Origin: Lytechinus pictus
Lineage: Eukaryota; Echinodermata; Echinoidea; Temnopleuroida; Toxopneustidae
Direction: 5' to 3'
DNA length: 64,000 nucleotides
NCBI RefSeq assembly: GCF_037042905.1
Contig: NC_087257.1
Coordinates: forward strand, 12,994,001 to 13,058,000
The notes under the pieces are model-generated. The model had not been told where the DNA came from, made no database searches, and worked only from the letters and a program-made list of their open reading frames with translations. A program made the position numbers and the translations under genes. Positions 33,872 through 46,500 of the stretch are shown piece by piece. The number at the start of each line of letters is the position of its first letter. The stretch's first letter is position 1.

Positions 33872-34689
33872 TAGAGTACCTGTAAATGGGACAATAACAA
33901 AACTCCACCATTCATTGGCAAAATCGAATAAAGCTAAAGCAAAGTATAATAAAGAACTGGAAAAAATGAAAGAAACACACAAAAATAAAGCTCTGTGCAG
34001 TGTATGCGGAAGTACACTTCAAAGAGTGAAAGTAATACCGCTGAAGCCACACTTCACATCGTAATAATTTTATGGCACAAAATATTTCAACTTGAGTCGT
34101 GCGATTCAATTCAATTGTCTGTCTTTTACAGGTCAGTGTCTTATTTCAACATTACATTTAATCAGATTTTTAATACACACTTCCTCAATTTATGTCACCA
34201 ATGTAATTCACTAATGTCAACTGGGCAGAAATTAAAAATTGTGTTAAGATTTCTTTGCGAGATGCCGGATGAGCACCACATCATTGATGTGCTAGTTGTA
34301 TTTCTATTATTTGAATCTAGTATTGTCATAATTTGTTAGTTTACCTCTCTTTTGCAGTTACTCTAGGAGTATATTGTGTCGGTTCATGGTTTCGTTGGCA
34401 TGCCTTCCAAATCGTTTGTGCGCTTTAATTGTATGCACGTATTGAGTGGACCTTCCTGATAGCAACACTGCCGTGAGTTGCTGCCCTCTACGTTCGATGA
34501 TAAATACCCTCTATTATTAAGCTTTATATAGTGATGATCACATTGGAACAAGGCTTCAGTTCATCAGTTTCTGGCCTGCTACATAGTGTCATGCACGATC
34601 TCTACTCCATGGGGAGTATTTTAATATTGAGCATTCTGCACACTCTAATTGCTAAACCAACAACACGTCGTGTCGCCATAGAACCATAC

Positions 34690-34925
34690 TTCCGCACACC
34701 TCAAAGGTGCAGAAACACCCTTACGCACGTAAAAAAGAGCGTTTCTGCATGCATGCAATGCGTGAAAGAGTGGTGCTAAGGGCGATCCTGTACCGACACG
34801 ACGAACACTGAAGTTTGCATCGCACGCGCGAGGAGAGTGGCAGAGTGTATAAAGATGTCTTGCCAAGTGATACTAGTTCCGAGGTGGGATCTGAACACAC
34901 AACCCTCTGATACAAAGAACTTTAA
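34690..34925 (-). repeat. tRNA-derived SINE fragment
   Basis: The minus strand reads GTGTGTTCAGATCCCACCTC, a B-box-like string, then CTTGGCAAGACATCTTTATA, as in other SINEs of this window. Diverged and not a tRNA gene. Confidence 0.5.
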
Positions 34926-35369
34926 TAGAAAGGTGGAAAGTCTGGAAGAGGGCTGATCTTAGAAACATTGTGAATCTACTTCCATTCATGTATCAATCTA
35001 ATTTATTAAACTGGTCAGTGACGAACTAATATTTGTTCACATGGGACGTGTACGGAAAGTAGACAAGTGGCAATTTAACAAGAAAAATTAACTTTCATCT
35101 CAAAGGGCCTAAAGATGCCAAGAGAACGCTTAAAGGGATCGTTGCACTTTGTGGACAGCTGGATTTAAAAAATTCTCAAACTAAGATGAAACAGGTGTAT
35201 GAGTGCTTGTACTTGACCTCAAATACCCTGAAACGCACCACAATACAGGATGCAAAACTATAATTTATACAAAAGTAGCACTTTACTAGCCTCATTCATT
35301 TTCAAACTTTGGTTTAAACCTCCAAAGTTTAAAAATAGTTCCTGTAGATATGATACTTTGAAACTTCCA

Positions 35370-35525
35370 GGCTCTGTAAAACAAAGATTAGCGATGAATA
35401 GCAAATATGAGAAAACACTTCTGATTGGTTCCTGGTCAGTACTTTGAGCCAAATGCGCGTGTAATGTTGATCTTGATTGGTCAGTTCATTTAGCGGTTGA
35501 TCGCTAATCTTTGTGTTCTGGAGCC
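35370..35525. mobile_element. short palindromic MITE downstream of ELP2
   Basis: GGCTCTGTAAAACAAAGATT with AGCGATGAATAGC pairs with GCTAATCTTTGTGTTCTGGAG; a Harbinger-like short element. Confidence 0.6.
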
Positions 35526-35765
35526 CTGGACTGGTATCTATACACTATAAGCCATAAATTGAGTCCATTTCCAAGAACCAAACTGAGAATTTTTAAAATC
35601 AGTACAAAGTGAAATGATCACTTTAACCAATTGCCCACTGGGATTGCTTGGACCAGGTATAAAGCCAATGGGAATTACAAATTTCAGTACTCGACAGGTA
35701 AAGCCTCATGTGTTTGTAAATTTGCAGTTCTGTGCCTTATACATATCTGAGGGGGATGCACAACG

Positions 35766-38700
35766 TCATGACAGACCGTCAAGCGTGTGTATCCGCACAC
35801 TGCCATCTGAACTGCAGCTAGCCAGCTGTAACCGGTTCTGACCGGTCTCGTCCTGCCGATGCCTGCTTGATGGTCTCCAGCTCAATCGTTTAACAGTCAT
35901 GGTGTGACTTGACCTGAAATCAAATAAGCAAAAAGAAGTCAATACCAGGGGCCTGTTGCACAAAGACTTGCGTTTAAATAAAACTTGACATAATCAAGCA
36001 AATACTCATTTTTGATTGGTTGAAAGTCAAGTTGCGGTAGATTTTTGGGCGTTGTGCTTGTTGATTGCGACTTTCTGTAATGGCCCCCTGGTCAATGAAA
36101 TCAGGCACTTCGATAAAAGTCTGAGGTGCATCTTTCCACTTTAATATCCTATCTGTATTCTAAAATATCTTTTTCAAGTTCAAGTTCGAGTTTATTCAAA
36201 CCAATCAAAACAAGAGACATACATGTATTACACAGTTTAACAAAAATGAGAATATATGATACGTTTGGGACCCCAAAGAAGCAGAGCTTGTGAGAGGGGC
36301 CCCTTGTATCTATAAACAAAACAATGAGGAATGCAGGAAAGTCACTCTAAATGACATGAAGCAGGATTCCTTCTAAAATATGTTACATGGCAGAGACTTT
36401 TGGTCGGGTGCTAGATATCCTCCATACTTGGAATGTGTCAATTTACATTGAGCTTTGCAAAGTGTCAGAATGAAATTCCCAAAGATTTCCCTGTTTTTTT
36501 TTTTTTTTTAAAGTGTGATTTTTTTTCCAGAAATGAGAATCTAATCGTGGCTCACAACATATTGTATATTTAACTCAAATGTTTGATAATACAGAAATAT
36601 GTATATACATAGGGCCAAAACTGTAGGGAGAGAAGAAAAACAGTATTTACGAACAGGAGGTACTGTATTTATGGATAAGTTCCAGTAAGACATACATATC
36701 AAGATAGAAAATCATCAAGAGAGACCAATCTTGTGGTCTTTATAGAGAGGTGATCCTCCTGAAGAGATGGTTGCTAGAGCAATTTAGACTGTATTGTAGA
36801 TATACAAAGATTTGATATTCTACTCCCCAGATAATTTTTTTTTGTTTTTTGGAGGGGCTACTTTTCACAACCTACTGCCTAAATCTGCAACATTGGATAA
36901 GCTTTAACACTGCAACAATGGGAATTTTCCAGGACTCTTTCTGAATTTCCAAGGCTTTTTTTAGCTTCCTTGCCCTGCACCCTCCTTTGATTTTTTCCCC
37001 TGCTACTTACTGTTTAGGTAGTGTAATGAGACATGACCAAGATGTCGGCTCTGATGGGGGCCAGGAGTGTATTGATATATCTCCCGACTCGGCTCCAACA
37101 GCCAGAATGTATCTATTAAAAAAAAGAACAAAACATTTGAAGCATAAAAACTGGGCTGGTATATTCTAATAGCAAAGGTTCAGTTATCCCAAATACGTAA
37201 CTACAATCTCATTCACCAAGTTTAAATAACTTTAATCCTGGAAAAAAAATTCCAACAATGATTTTTGTAAAAAAAAAATGAAAATGATAATATAAATATA
37301 AATAGTATACAATAAACTTGAATGAATTATTTGGTACATTATATCTCTCATGGATATTTGAAAATTCAGATTTTTCTAAAGATTATTATATCCTACATTA
37401 GTTAAATCCTGTATGCTGATTGGTCTAAATAGCATCATGTGACCAAACATATTCTCACATATTTTGCGATGATGTTGAAAATGAAACGCCCACTGAGGAA
37501 AAATTACTATTCCGTGACGTCAATGATGGATAGTGCACTATTCCATCATTGACGTCACAGATCATGCAATCTCTCAGGAGCATCGGTCATCGAGGTGATT
37601 CTGCGGGCAAGTCCCATGAAGGGACGGTGCTGGCACAAATCCACATGGCTTCAGAAAAAGTAGATCAGCCAGTGCAGCATGTTATCTACATTTTGTTTCA
37701 GATTAAAAAGGGATGAACTAAGTGTACAAAAACTAGATTATCAAAATCTGTTGTTCTAACATATTAAATGAAGGATATAAACAAATATACCAGCCCTTTA
37801 TGTCAAAAGTATAGAGGGAATTATTAATCCTCAGTTATACTGGCAAAAATAGTAATGCCAGTCCAACCTTAGACAAATAATTCCTGCTATAGTTACTCAA
37901 AGCCTGGTATATTTGTATAATATTAAAAAATAGTTTGAACAGCTCACTGACGATGATAAGTTGTGTTTGTTTAGTCATCTACCTTCCATTTGTTGTCGTT
38001 TGTCTGGCAAAGTCTACAGCTGTCGCAGAGTCACCGATGTCTAGTGGCTTAGATATTGCTCCATACTGTCCTAGAGGTCCATTGCTACCTTCAGACTCTT
38101 TCCTCTTACCCCACACAATCACCTAATGTTAGAATATACACAACAGTTCAAATGATAGTCTATGATTCAGATTGTTCTCTCACAGGTGCGCCATGGTCTG
38201 GTAGTTCTTTCAACAGAGCATTGTGGGTCTGAATTCCAGCCATGGTGTGTTTTCCTTCGGCAAGAAAATTGGAAATTTATCTGTCATGCAGCACACAACG
38301 AAGGTGAGGTAAATGGGTATCTTGCAGGAGTAATTCATTGAATGCACACAATGCTGGAAGCAGCAACTCGAGCTTTAGTCAGGGTAATAATGTGTGCCTA
38401 GGAATAGGGGCCATTTCATTAAAATGTTTAAAATTTTCCTAATACACATAATGGGGGTAAATTTTATTGAAATCTCATCAAACCTTGACAAATAAAATGA
38501 CCTGATACTTTTACTCATTGAACAGTTTTAGAATGATGGTAATAATTACACCGAATACTGTATGCCTACCTGTTGATCTTATTTTCAATAATTATCTCGT
38601 TACACTCTTAATCGTCTTATGTATAAGAACGAATGTACTACGTGCATGCCAGTATTTTGTATTAATTTTGTCTCCTTGATTATTCATATTTGTAATTTGT

Positions 38701-41700
38701 ATGTTTGCATGTAAACAAAATGAATTTCCATTAAGTTGGACAATAAAACATTATATATAATAGTAGAATTTTGATTTCAAAAGATTTGATTTGATTCTGA
38801 GCTGATGGAAACATAAATTCTCTTCATCAATCTTCATATATTCCAAGGATGGCTCGGCTCTAGAATTAACTCCCCTCCAACACATTCCCTATAGCTCCCA
38901 ACATGGACAGATTTAAGAATAGTGTTAATTCATGTTTAATTAGCTTAAAACCTTGTAGTTTTAATTTAATTATGGTTTTTACGTGGTAGTCATGGGTCAC
39001 TTTTCATCATTATATGATGGCAACATCAGGCCCAAAGAACAATCTTAAAAAAAAAAAAAATTATTGAGACTCTGGCCCATATTCTGTAATCAGGTTTAAC
39101 TCTGGTCTAAAGTTGTGGTTAAACTATGGATAGCCAACTGCGACACTAATCCACCCAGAGTTCAGAGCATAGGACATAGGCCCGTATTCTGAAGTCGGAT
39201 TTAACTCAGACCATGGTCTAATTCTGTGCTAAAATTATGGGAAGCCGAAAGTTTGAAAATTATTATTAAGTTGTATGTTTCTTTTGTTTCTTGTGCCCTT
39301 TCCTGATTCATCGATGGTGAAGACAATCATCTTTTTATACTTCCTAGACAATAATGAATGATTTGAGAGCTAAATGAGCTGAAATATGACATCTCTACTG
39401 TTAGTGATTTATGTAACGATTGTCTATCTATACTTAAACCAGTTAAACTCGACTTCAGAATACGGGCCTTAGGGTGCAAGGGGCTGTGAAATCAGTGTCT
39501 TTGTAACGTGACATACATCAGGAATAGTGTGAGCTCCACAAATATGAAACAATTTGAAGGCCAAAAAAGATCCAATTTACCTTTTTATCTCTTGACGATG
39601 TCGCAAAATACTGACTATCATGTGACCAGGAGCATGACCAGATGATCCGAGAGTGAACTGATGTCTTCTTATCAGTGTGTGCTATCAGCCGGTAAGGAAG
39701 ATCTACAGCCAAACGTGAGAATTGAATTGATTAAATTATTATGTACATATTTCCCTTGTATGAACATTCGTGAGTATTCTTGAGTATTCTGAATAAATGA
39801 TTGGCCAGTAGGTGGCTTCATGTATGTGATTAAAGGGAAATCCAGCCTTGGCCATAAAATGTTGTGATTGGTAGGAGAAAAATAGATTTAACAGAATGGT
39901 GAAAGTTTGAAAGAAATCGGACAAGCGATAAGAAAGTTATAGCTGCTTTAAAATTGAGATCACTAATACTATGTAGATTTCAAATTGGCAACTGGGTAAG
40001 TAAATTATGACAAGGGGCAAGGACAACTTTCCCATAGGCCATGTACTTTATTATCAGGGATTTGTGGTTTTCTCCTAGTACCCATTCCTCTGGGGCAGTA
40101 ATCTAAATATAACCCAGGTAGTATATTGTTATAGGTCCTCGTGAAAGAAAAATATAACTTGAAATAAAACTTTTGGGAAAAATGACATTTTAGCCATAAT
40201 ATGTATTGGAGTACATGGAAGAGTAGTCCTTGCCTTACATCACTATGACATCCCATATGCGGCCAATTTGAAGGCTCCATGGGTATAGTGATTACCAATA
40301 TTTACAACTTTTAAAAATTCATAACATTCTTGTTGTTTGTCCAATATTGTTCAAACTTTCACTTATCAACTTGTCTGATTTTTCTTTTCCTTATAAAAAC
40401 AAGTTTTTATTTGGGTTGGATTCCCCTTTAAAGATAATTTTTACTGCATTTACGGAAAATTATCGTGAAAACTATCAAGAACTGTTGCAGATTCTTGGGC
40501 ACACCGAACAGGAAGTTGTCTCTACCAGCTAAATCTTGCAATGGAGCGGAGCAGACGCTAATCAGATTCCGCTGAGAGCAGTACCTGATGGAATTTGGAC
40601 CAACAGGCCAAGATTACAGAAATTTATCATTTGAACTTGAAGGAATACAAAAGAGTGGGAATTATTCAGACTAGTTTGTAATGGCAATATCATTTGCCAG
40701 TCCAACCTGAGATAAATAATTCCCCTCTATATTTTCACAAAGCCTGGAATATTTGAATAATATTCTCAGAAATATTTATTTCTTCTAACCTTCATTCTGA
40801 ACCTCCTCAAAGAGAGACCACGTCCTGTCCCTAGACACCCCAAGGAGAAAGTGACCATCGGGGGAGAAAGCCAGCTGAGTGACCGTCAGGGAGTGGGCCA
40901 TCAACTGACCTTTCTGTTGCCATGACGATGTATCCCACAAGATGATAGCTGCATGCTCTGGCTTGGCTGCCTGCAAAAATTGTTAAAGAATGTTTCTATC
41001 TTAATCAATTGAAAGAGACTGTTGACAGTACATTTTTTTAAATATCAAAATTAGACAGGGAATGAAGAAATTTTAAGTGTAATGCTTGTTTGATATTTCT
41101 GTACTTATTCATATAACTCAAGATTGGGGGAAGGTGGCTTCCAAATGCAACCTGTGTACAATGCATCCCAGATTGATTGCAGACTTACAACTGATGAAAA
41201 TTTGGGAAAGCGTATCGTTTCTCAAATTCAATGTTGGATGGATAAGGATTTTTGAAGATTTGCGTCAAAAACAACATCTCTGAAACAGGCTGAAGATCAA
41301 TTGCAGACATACGAATGATTAAATTTTTGCAAGAGGGTGTCCTTACCTTGCATGCTGAAGCTACGATGGTCCCAGACGGATGAGCAGCAACGCTGAAGAT
41401 TTCATTACCATGTCCATAGAGCTTCTGTGTCTCTGGCCATAGTGTGTTCTGAAGGAGGTGGTCCTCTGTTGGGGGCCCTGTAACAGATATCACAGCAAAA
41501 ATTGTATTAGCCGATATTTCATGATAGCTCTATTTTTGTTTTGGGTATTCAAATCAACCAACTGTTAAAAAAAACCAAATTGCACACAATGGTCACACCA
41601 GCAATGAGAAGGACTCCACAACATCTTAATTTCAACATGCAAGTGTAATTTTAAGTCCTTTTAACACTTGAAACACTTCCTTGACTTACTCTCTAAAGCA

Positions 41701-43420
41701 ACCCATGCAAAGAAGAGCTCTGTTCACTAGGCTGGTTAATCTCTCTGCACCCTGATACATGGCCTTATTTGATTGCCAAGTCTATGGATCCCCACAAAAT
41801 TAATGATCAACATTCATTTTTCAAACATTGATTGATCTCTTCCTTTGATATTTTTTTTTTGCTGTTTCATTCTACTAATAAGCACCCTTGACTGGTTAAA
41901 CACCCCGTTGGCTGACTGTGTTACTGATCACTCGGCTTGAGAAGTCCACAGGCAGGAGTGGATGAAAGCTTGTCCAAAATATTGTACAGGTTGGGAGAGG
42001 CTTAAATATTATTTCATTTGATCATCCCAACCGATAAAAGTTTTCTGTCTCATCCCCTTGACTTACTCTCTAAACCGACCAGTGCAAAGTAGAGCTCAGT
42101 GTACTGTTCACTGGGATTAATAATCTCTCTGTCAGCGCTATGCATCCCTCCTTCGCCCTGTGCCGATAGAAAATCTTGCATAGGAAGCTCAGACCAATTC
42201 TAAGACACCTCTAGCACACTACTGAAAAAAATTCTGTAATTTCTAGAGGCTTCCAACATAATTGGTAGAACATCCCCCTTTTACTTACTCTCTAAAGCAA
42301 CCGGTGCAAAGTAGAGCTCAGTGTACTGTTCACTAGGGTGAATAATCTCTCTGTCAGTGCTAGGCATTCCTCCTTCGCCCTGATAGACGGCTTTGTTGGA
42401 TAGCCCAAGGGCTGGTACACTCGCTCCTTCTGCCAGGTTTTTCGCCTCCTGCAAAGAAAATCACGATTTATTTGATCAAATAAGAGTATCAAAGTGTGAC
42501 GTCGGATATTTCTCTTTTCGGGGGGCATTTCAACACTTTTGTAACCATAATTTATTTTGGAAGAGCATGATGAAATACCTCAACACATCAAATTTGGAGG
42601 GAATCAGTTCATGGTGGCCCAAGGCAAAGCCAAACTGAATACTTGATAAGCCCCATTCATGAAGCTGTTTTACAATAGATCGGTGACCCTCCCTTGGGCT
42701 AAGTGATACGTGTATAACCCTATAAAGCTGAAAAGTTGAAAAGTACATGTACAACAGCATAATTATGATAAATCTCATTGACATTTTGGCAAGTACTATA
42801 TCACTATGAAATGTGATTAAAAGTATCAGTATTAAAAGGGTAGTTCACACTAAGACAGAAGTTGATGAAAGTACCTGCAATGCCTTGGCTGATGAGGTGT
42901 CAACTCCAGAAATCTTTGCCAAGTTGTCAAGAAAGTTTGTCGGAGCCTCAAACACTCGCAGAACCTGTATGTATTCAACCGTAGAAATTGAATTATAGAA
43001 AAAAATGAGATGCATTATTAGTTAATGGGGGTGGGGAGGGGGTGTTTCATCAAAAATTTAGACTGCTATTACTTGAACTACTACCCATACCACTACTATG
43101 ACTACTGCTACGACTACACGTACTACAATCATTAATAAGAGTAATGCTTCTTCTATTACTACTTTTATGACTACTACTACTACAACTTCTACTAATAAAA
43201 CCATGGCTACAAGAACTACTACTACTACTTCTACCACTACTACCACTACTACTACTAGTACTAGTACTAGTACTACTACTACTACCACTACTACTACTAC
43301 TACAACAAATTTTAGTAGTAGTAGTACTACTATTACTACTACTACTTCTACTGCGACTACTACTACTACTACAACTTTTAGCACTACTACTACTGCTACT
43401 ACTGCTACTACTACCTCTAT

Positions 43421-43453
<33 letters not shown>

Positions 43454-43527
43454 CACCACCACCACCACCACCACCACCACCACCACCACCACCACCACCA
43501 CCACTACCACTACCACTACCACTACCA

Positions 43528-43578
<51 letters not shown>

Positions 43579-46500
43579 TTACTCGGCCTTGACATTTTAC
43601 CTTTTCATCTGCTCCTGACACAAATGAGTGAGGTCCAATCATCGCTAAGCACTGCATGTCGTAACCATGAATCTGTGGACGAGCTATCTCATGCCATGAC
43701 TGGAGAGGGCGACAAATGAGATATTCATAAAAGAAATAAACACATGATACAAACAAAACAATAAGAATACCTGTAATCAGAACATTAAAGATGGTAATAC
43801 ATGTATTAGCTGGAGATGAATTTCATATTTTATTCACAAAATAACAATCCCACATCCTTCCCAAAGCTTGTTCTGTCTCAAAAGACCTGCAGGCTGATTC
43901 TATGTGTAAGGTTATGTACGAACTTTACAAACAACTCCTAACTCAATATCAGGGAATAATTTTCCTGGTATCGCATCGCAATTTGCTCCATAATTTTTGA
44001 AAGACTGCTATGCATAAAGTCTTCTGTATAGCATATTTTTACATAGGACTGTACATTACTTAATTGAGAGTTTTTTCTTATGACCAAAAATGCTATTCAA
44101 ATTTTTAAACCAAAATTATTCCCTGAATATTAAACATTTCTTTGTCAATCCTGCTGATATCCGGAACCCTCTTATCCAAGTTCAGAACGTTTCCTTACAC
44201 GATTTCACAATTTTGTTTATTACATTGATTTTCAAATTCATGGTTTATCTATAAAAATGAATAATAACAATATACAGCATTAATGAGGTGCAGATTATCT
44301 AGATGCCTGTTCAATGGCGCACTATACAGAGGTGCTAAAAACTCAGTGAGCCCCACCAGAAAATGAACATATTTCAAGAGTTCAAGTTCTGCCAAGTTTT
44401 AGATATTTAATTGTGAAGTCAGGTAATGAAATATTAGATTCAATAAAGTTTGTTTCTCTGGGCTCGTGGGACATTGTAGTGTTGTTGTTTTTCCATTCAA
44501 CACTCAGCATGAAGGAGTGTATGTTCTGGTGGGGTTCACAAACTTTTTAGCACCACTGTATATCACCAGAGCTGCTAAAGGCACTTGGCGCACTCAAGGA
44601 ATTAAACCTGCCGGTTCCCCATTCATCTGGGTTGACTGCAGCACAATGTGGGTATATTTCTTGCTGAAGGAAAACACGCAACAGCTGGGATTCGAACCTA
44701 TGTCCGACTGATTGAAAGACTAGAGTCATAACCACTAGACGATTACTTCTATTATAAAAATGTTATAATTTTTTTATGAAACACTATTATCTTACACCAT
44801 TATGAATATGTTATATTTTTACGAAACACCAGCGAGACGACATAAATCACTGACCTCCTTGCCGTTTCTTTTCCACACTGCATGCAATCTGGTGGTCTGG
44901 TCCAGGCCTACACTCAACAAGAAATCCCCATTGGGGTTCCAGGCCAGGTCCTGGACCCCTGCGAAGTGACCGCTGACCACCACCGACGGACTCCACAAAC
45001 TTGGACCCTGAGAAACATAAGGGATATTTCAAAATAATCAATGAAGATGACTTAAATTCTTTAGAATTATATCATCACTAGAGACTTTTAAATCTAAACT
45101 GAAATCTTTTCTTTTCTAACAGTATTAATTCTTAGCACGTTGACACTCATCCACACTCTCTTATTCCTTCTCTTTCTTGTGCACCTTTGAACAGAATATT
45201 TCTGGATAGATGGTGCCATATAAATGCTGATTATTATTACTAATACCAGCAATAATATAATATTTTAAATCCATTTAAACTTCCCCTTTGCTACCACTTA
45301 TCATTAATGATAATGTACATACTATAAAGAGTATCACATGGCTCAATACCTTTTCATTCCCTGATTCCTTGGGCGCCCTCTTTGTCCAGAGATGGAAAGC
45401 TCCTTGGTAACCATGTGATAGGATAGACTCACCATCAGGGCTGAACTGACAGCCATACAACCCCAGGGTATTGCCTCCTACTTCTCCCACACGTACCTGT
45501 TAGGGGTCACAGAAATTTAATGAGATATAAGGCCCATGACCATCCAAAAGAGTTTTCGAGGAAATAATCTCACACAATGTCAATATTATTGGTCATGAAG
45601 ATGCATTTAGTAGGCTATTCCATGGGTCTTCTGTAGAGATTACAAAATAGGATGCTGTTTGTTAAATTATCCAACTGCTTTGCAGTGAACATGCACTTAG
45701 GTTTTTTAAAAGAAACATGTTTCTAATATTTAGATTGATAAACCTATCACATACTCTTGGCTGTAGATTCAATTTAGATTGATTAACCTATCACATACTC
45801 TTGGCTGTAAATTTAAATTCTTTCATTGAATTCAGAATGGTTGAGAGGGTTGCAGGAGGTAGTTACAGACCGTTTATGAAGTTCTTACCTCATCCATCCA
45901 CATTGCACTTTGAGAATCAAACCTCCAGACGATCATGGTTTTGTCCATTGAGGCAGATAGCAGGCATAGTGGTTGGTGATGTTTGCCATCTTTATTGATA
46001 TGAATGGAGACAATGGGAGAAATTGATTCATGACTAGAATATTTTAATTTAATCATTAATGTTTCAAAACACAGAATAGTTCATAGAGGATTACGGTTTG
46101 AATCTAGCTCATGCCAAAACATGCCTCACAAAAAAACGATGCTAGTGTTGTGTGTTAGCATGCATCACCACTATATTCAGTGCAGGTGTGAATGCAGTTG
46201 GAAAACACTCGGTACATCGGAAAGAACGCTAATATTGGTTGTGTGTAAGGGGAGAGTCACAACCTATGCGCGTTAAAAGCAATACACTATTCGTCAAAGA
46301 GAAGGGTGTTCACCCGGTGTATTGCACCTGCCAGTCTCTGGTACTACAATCTTGCTATAATCTTCAGGATTGAAGGAGGCAGTGTATAGTAGTTGAAGAA
46401 GAACATATAGCAAACCTATAGAATGAAACAGTGTTCCACTACCTCAGCTCCTAGCCTTCTCTCTTCACTCTTCTCTCTTCTAACAATTTCTGAAGACTAT

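Noticed and set aside
43050-43756. Long frames rich in Ser, Gly, Val or Thr on both strands
   Set aside because: They are translations of the (ACT)n/(ACC)n microsatellite; all frames stay open because the repeat has no stops.
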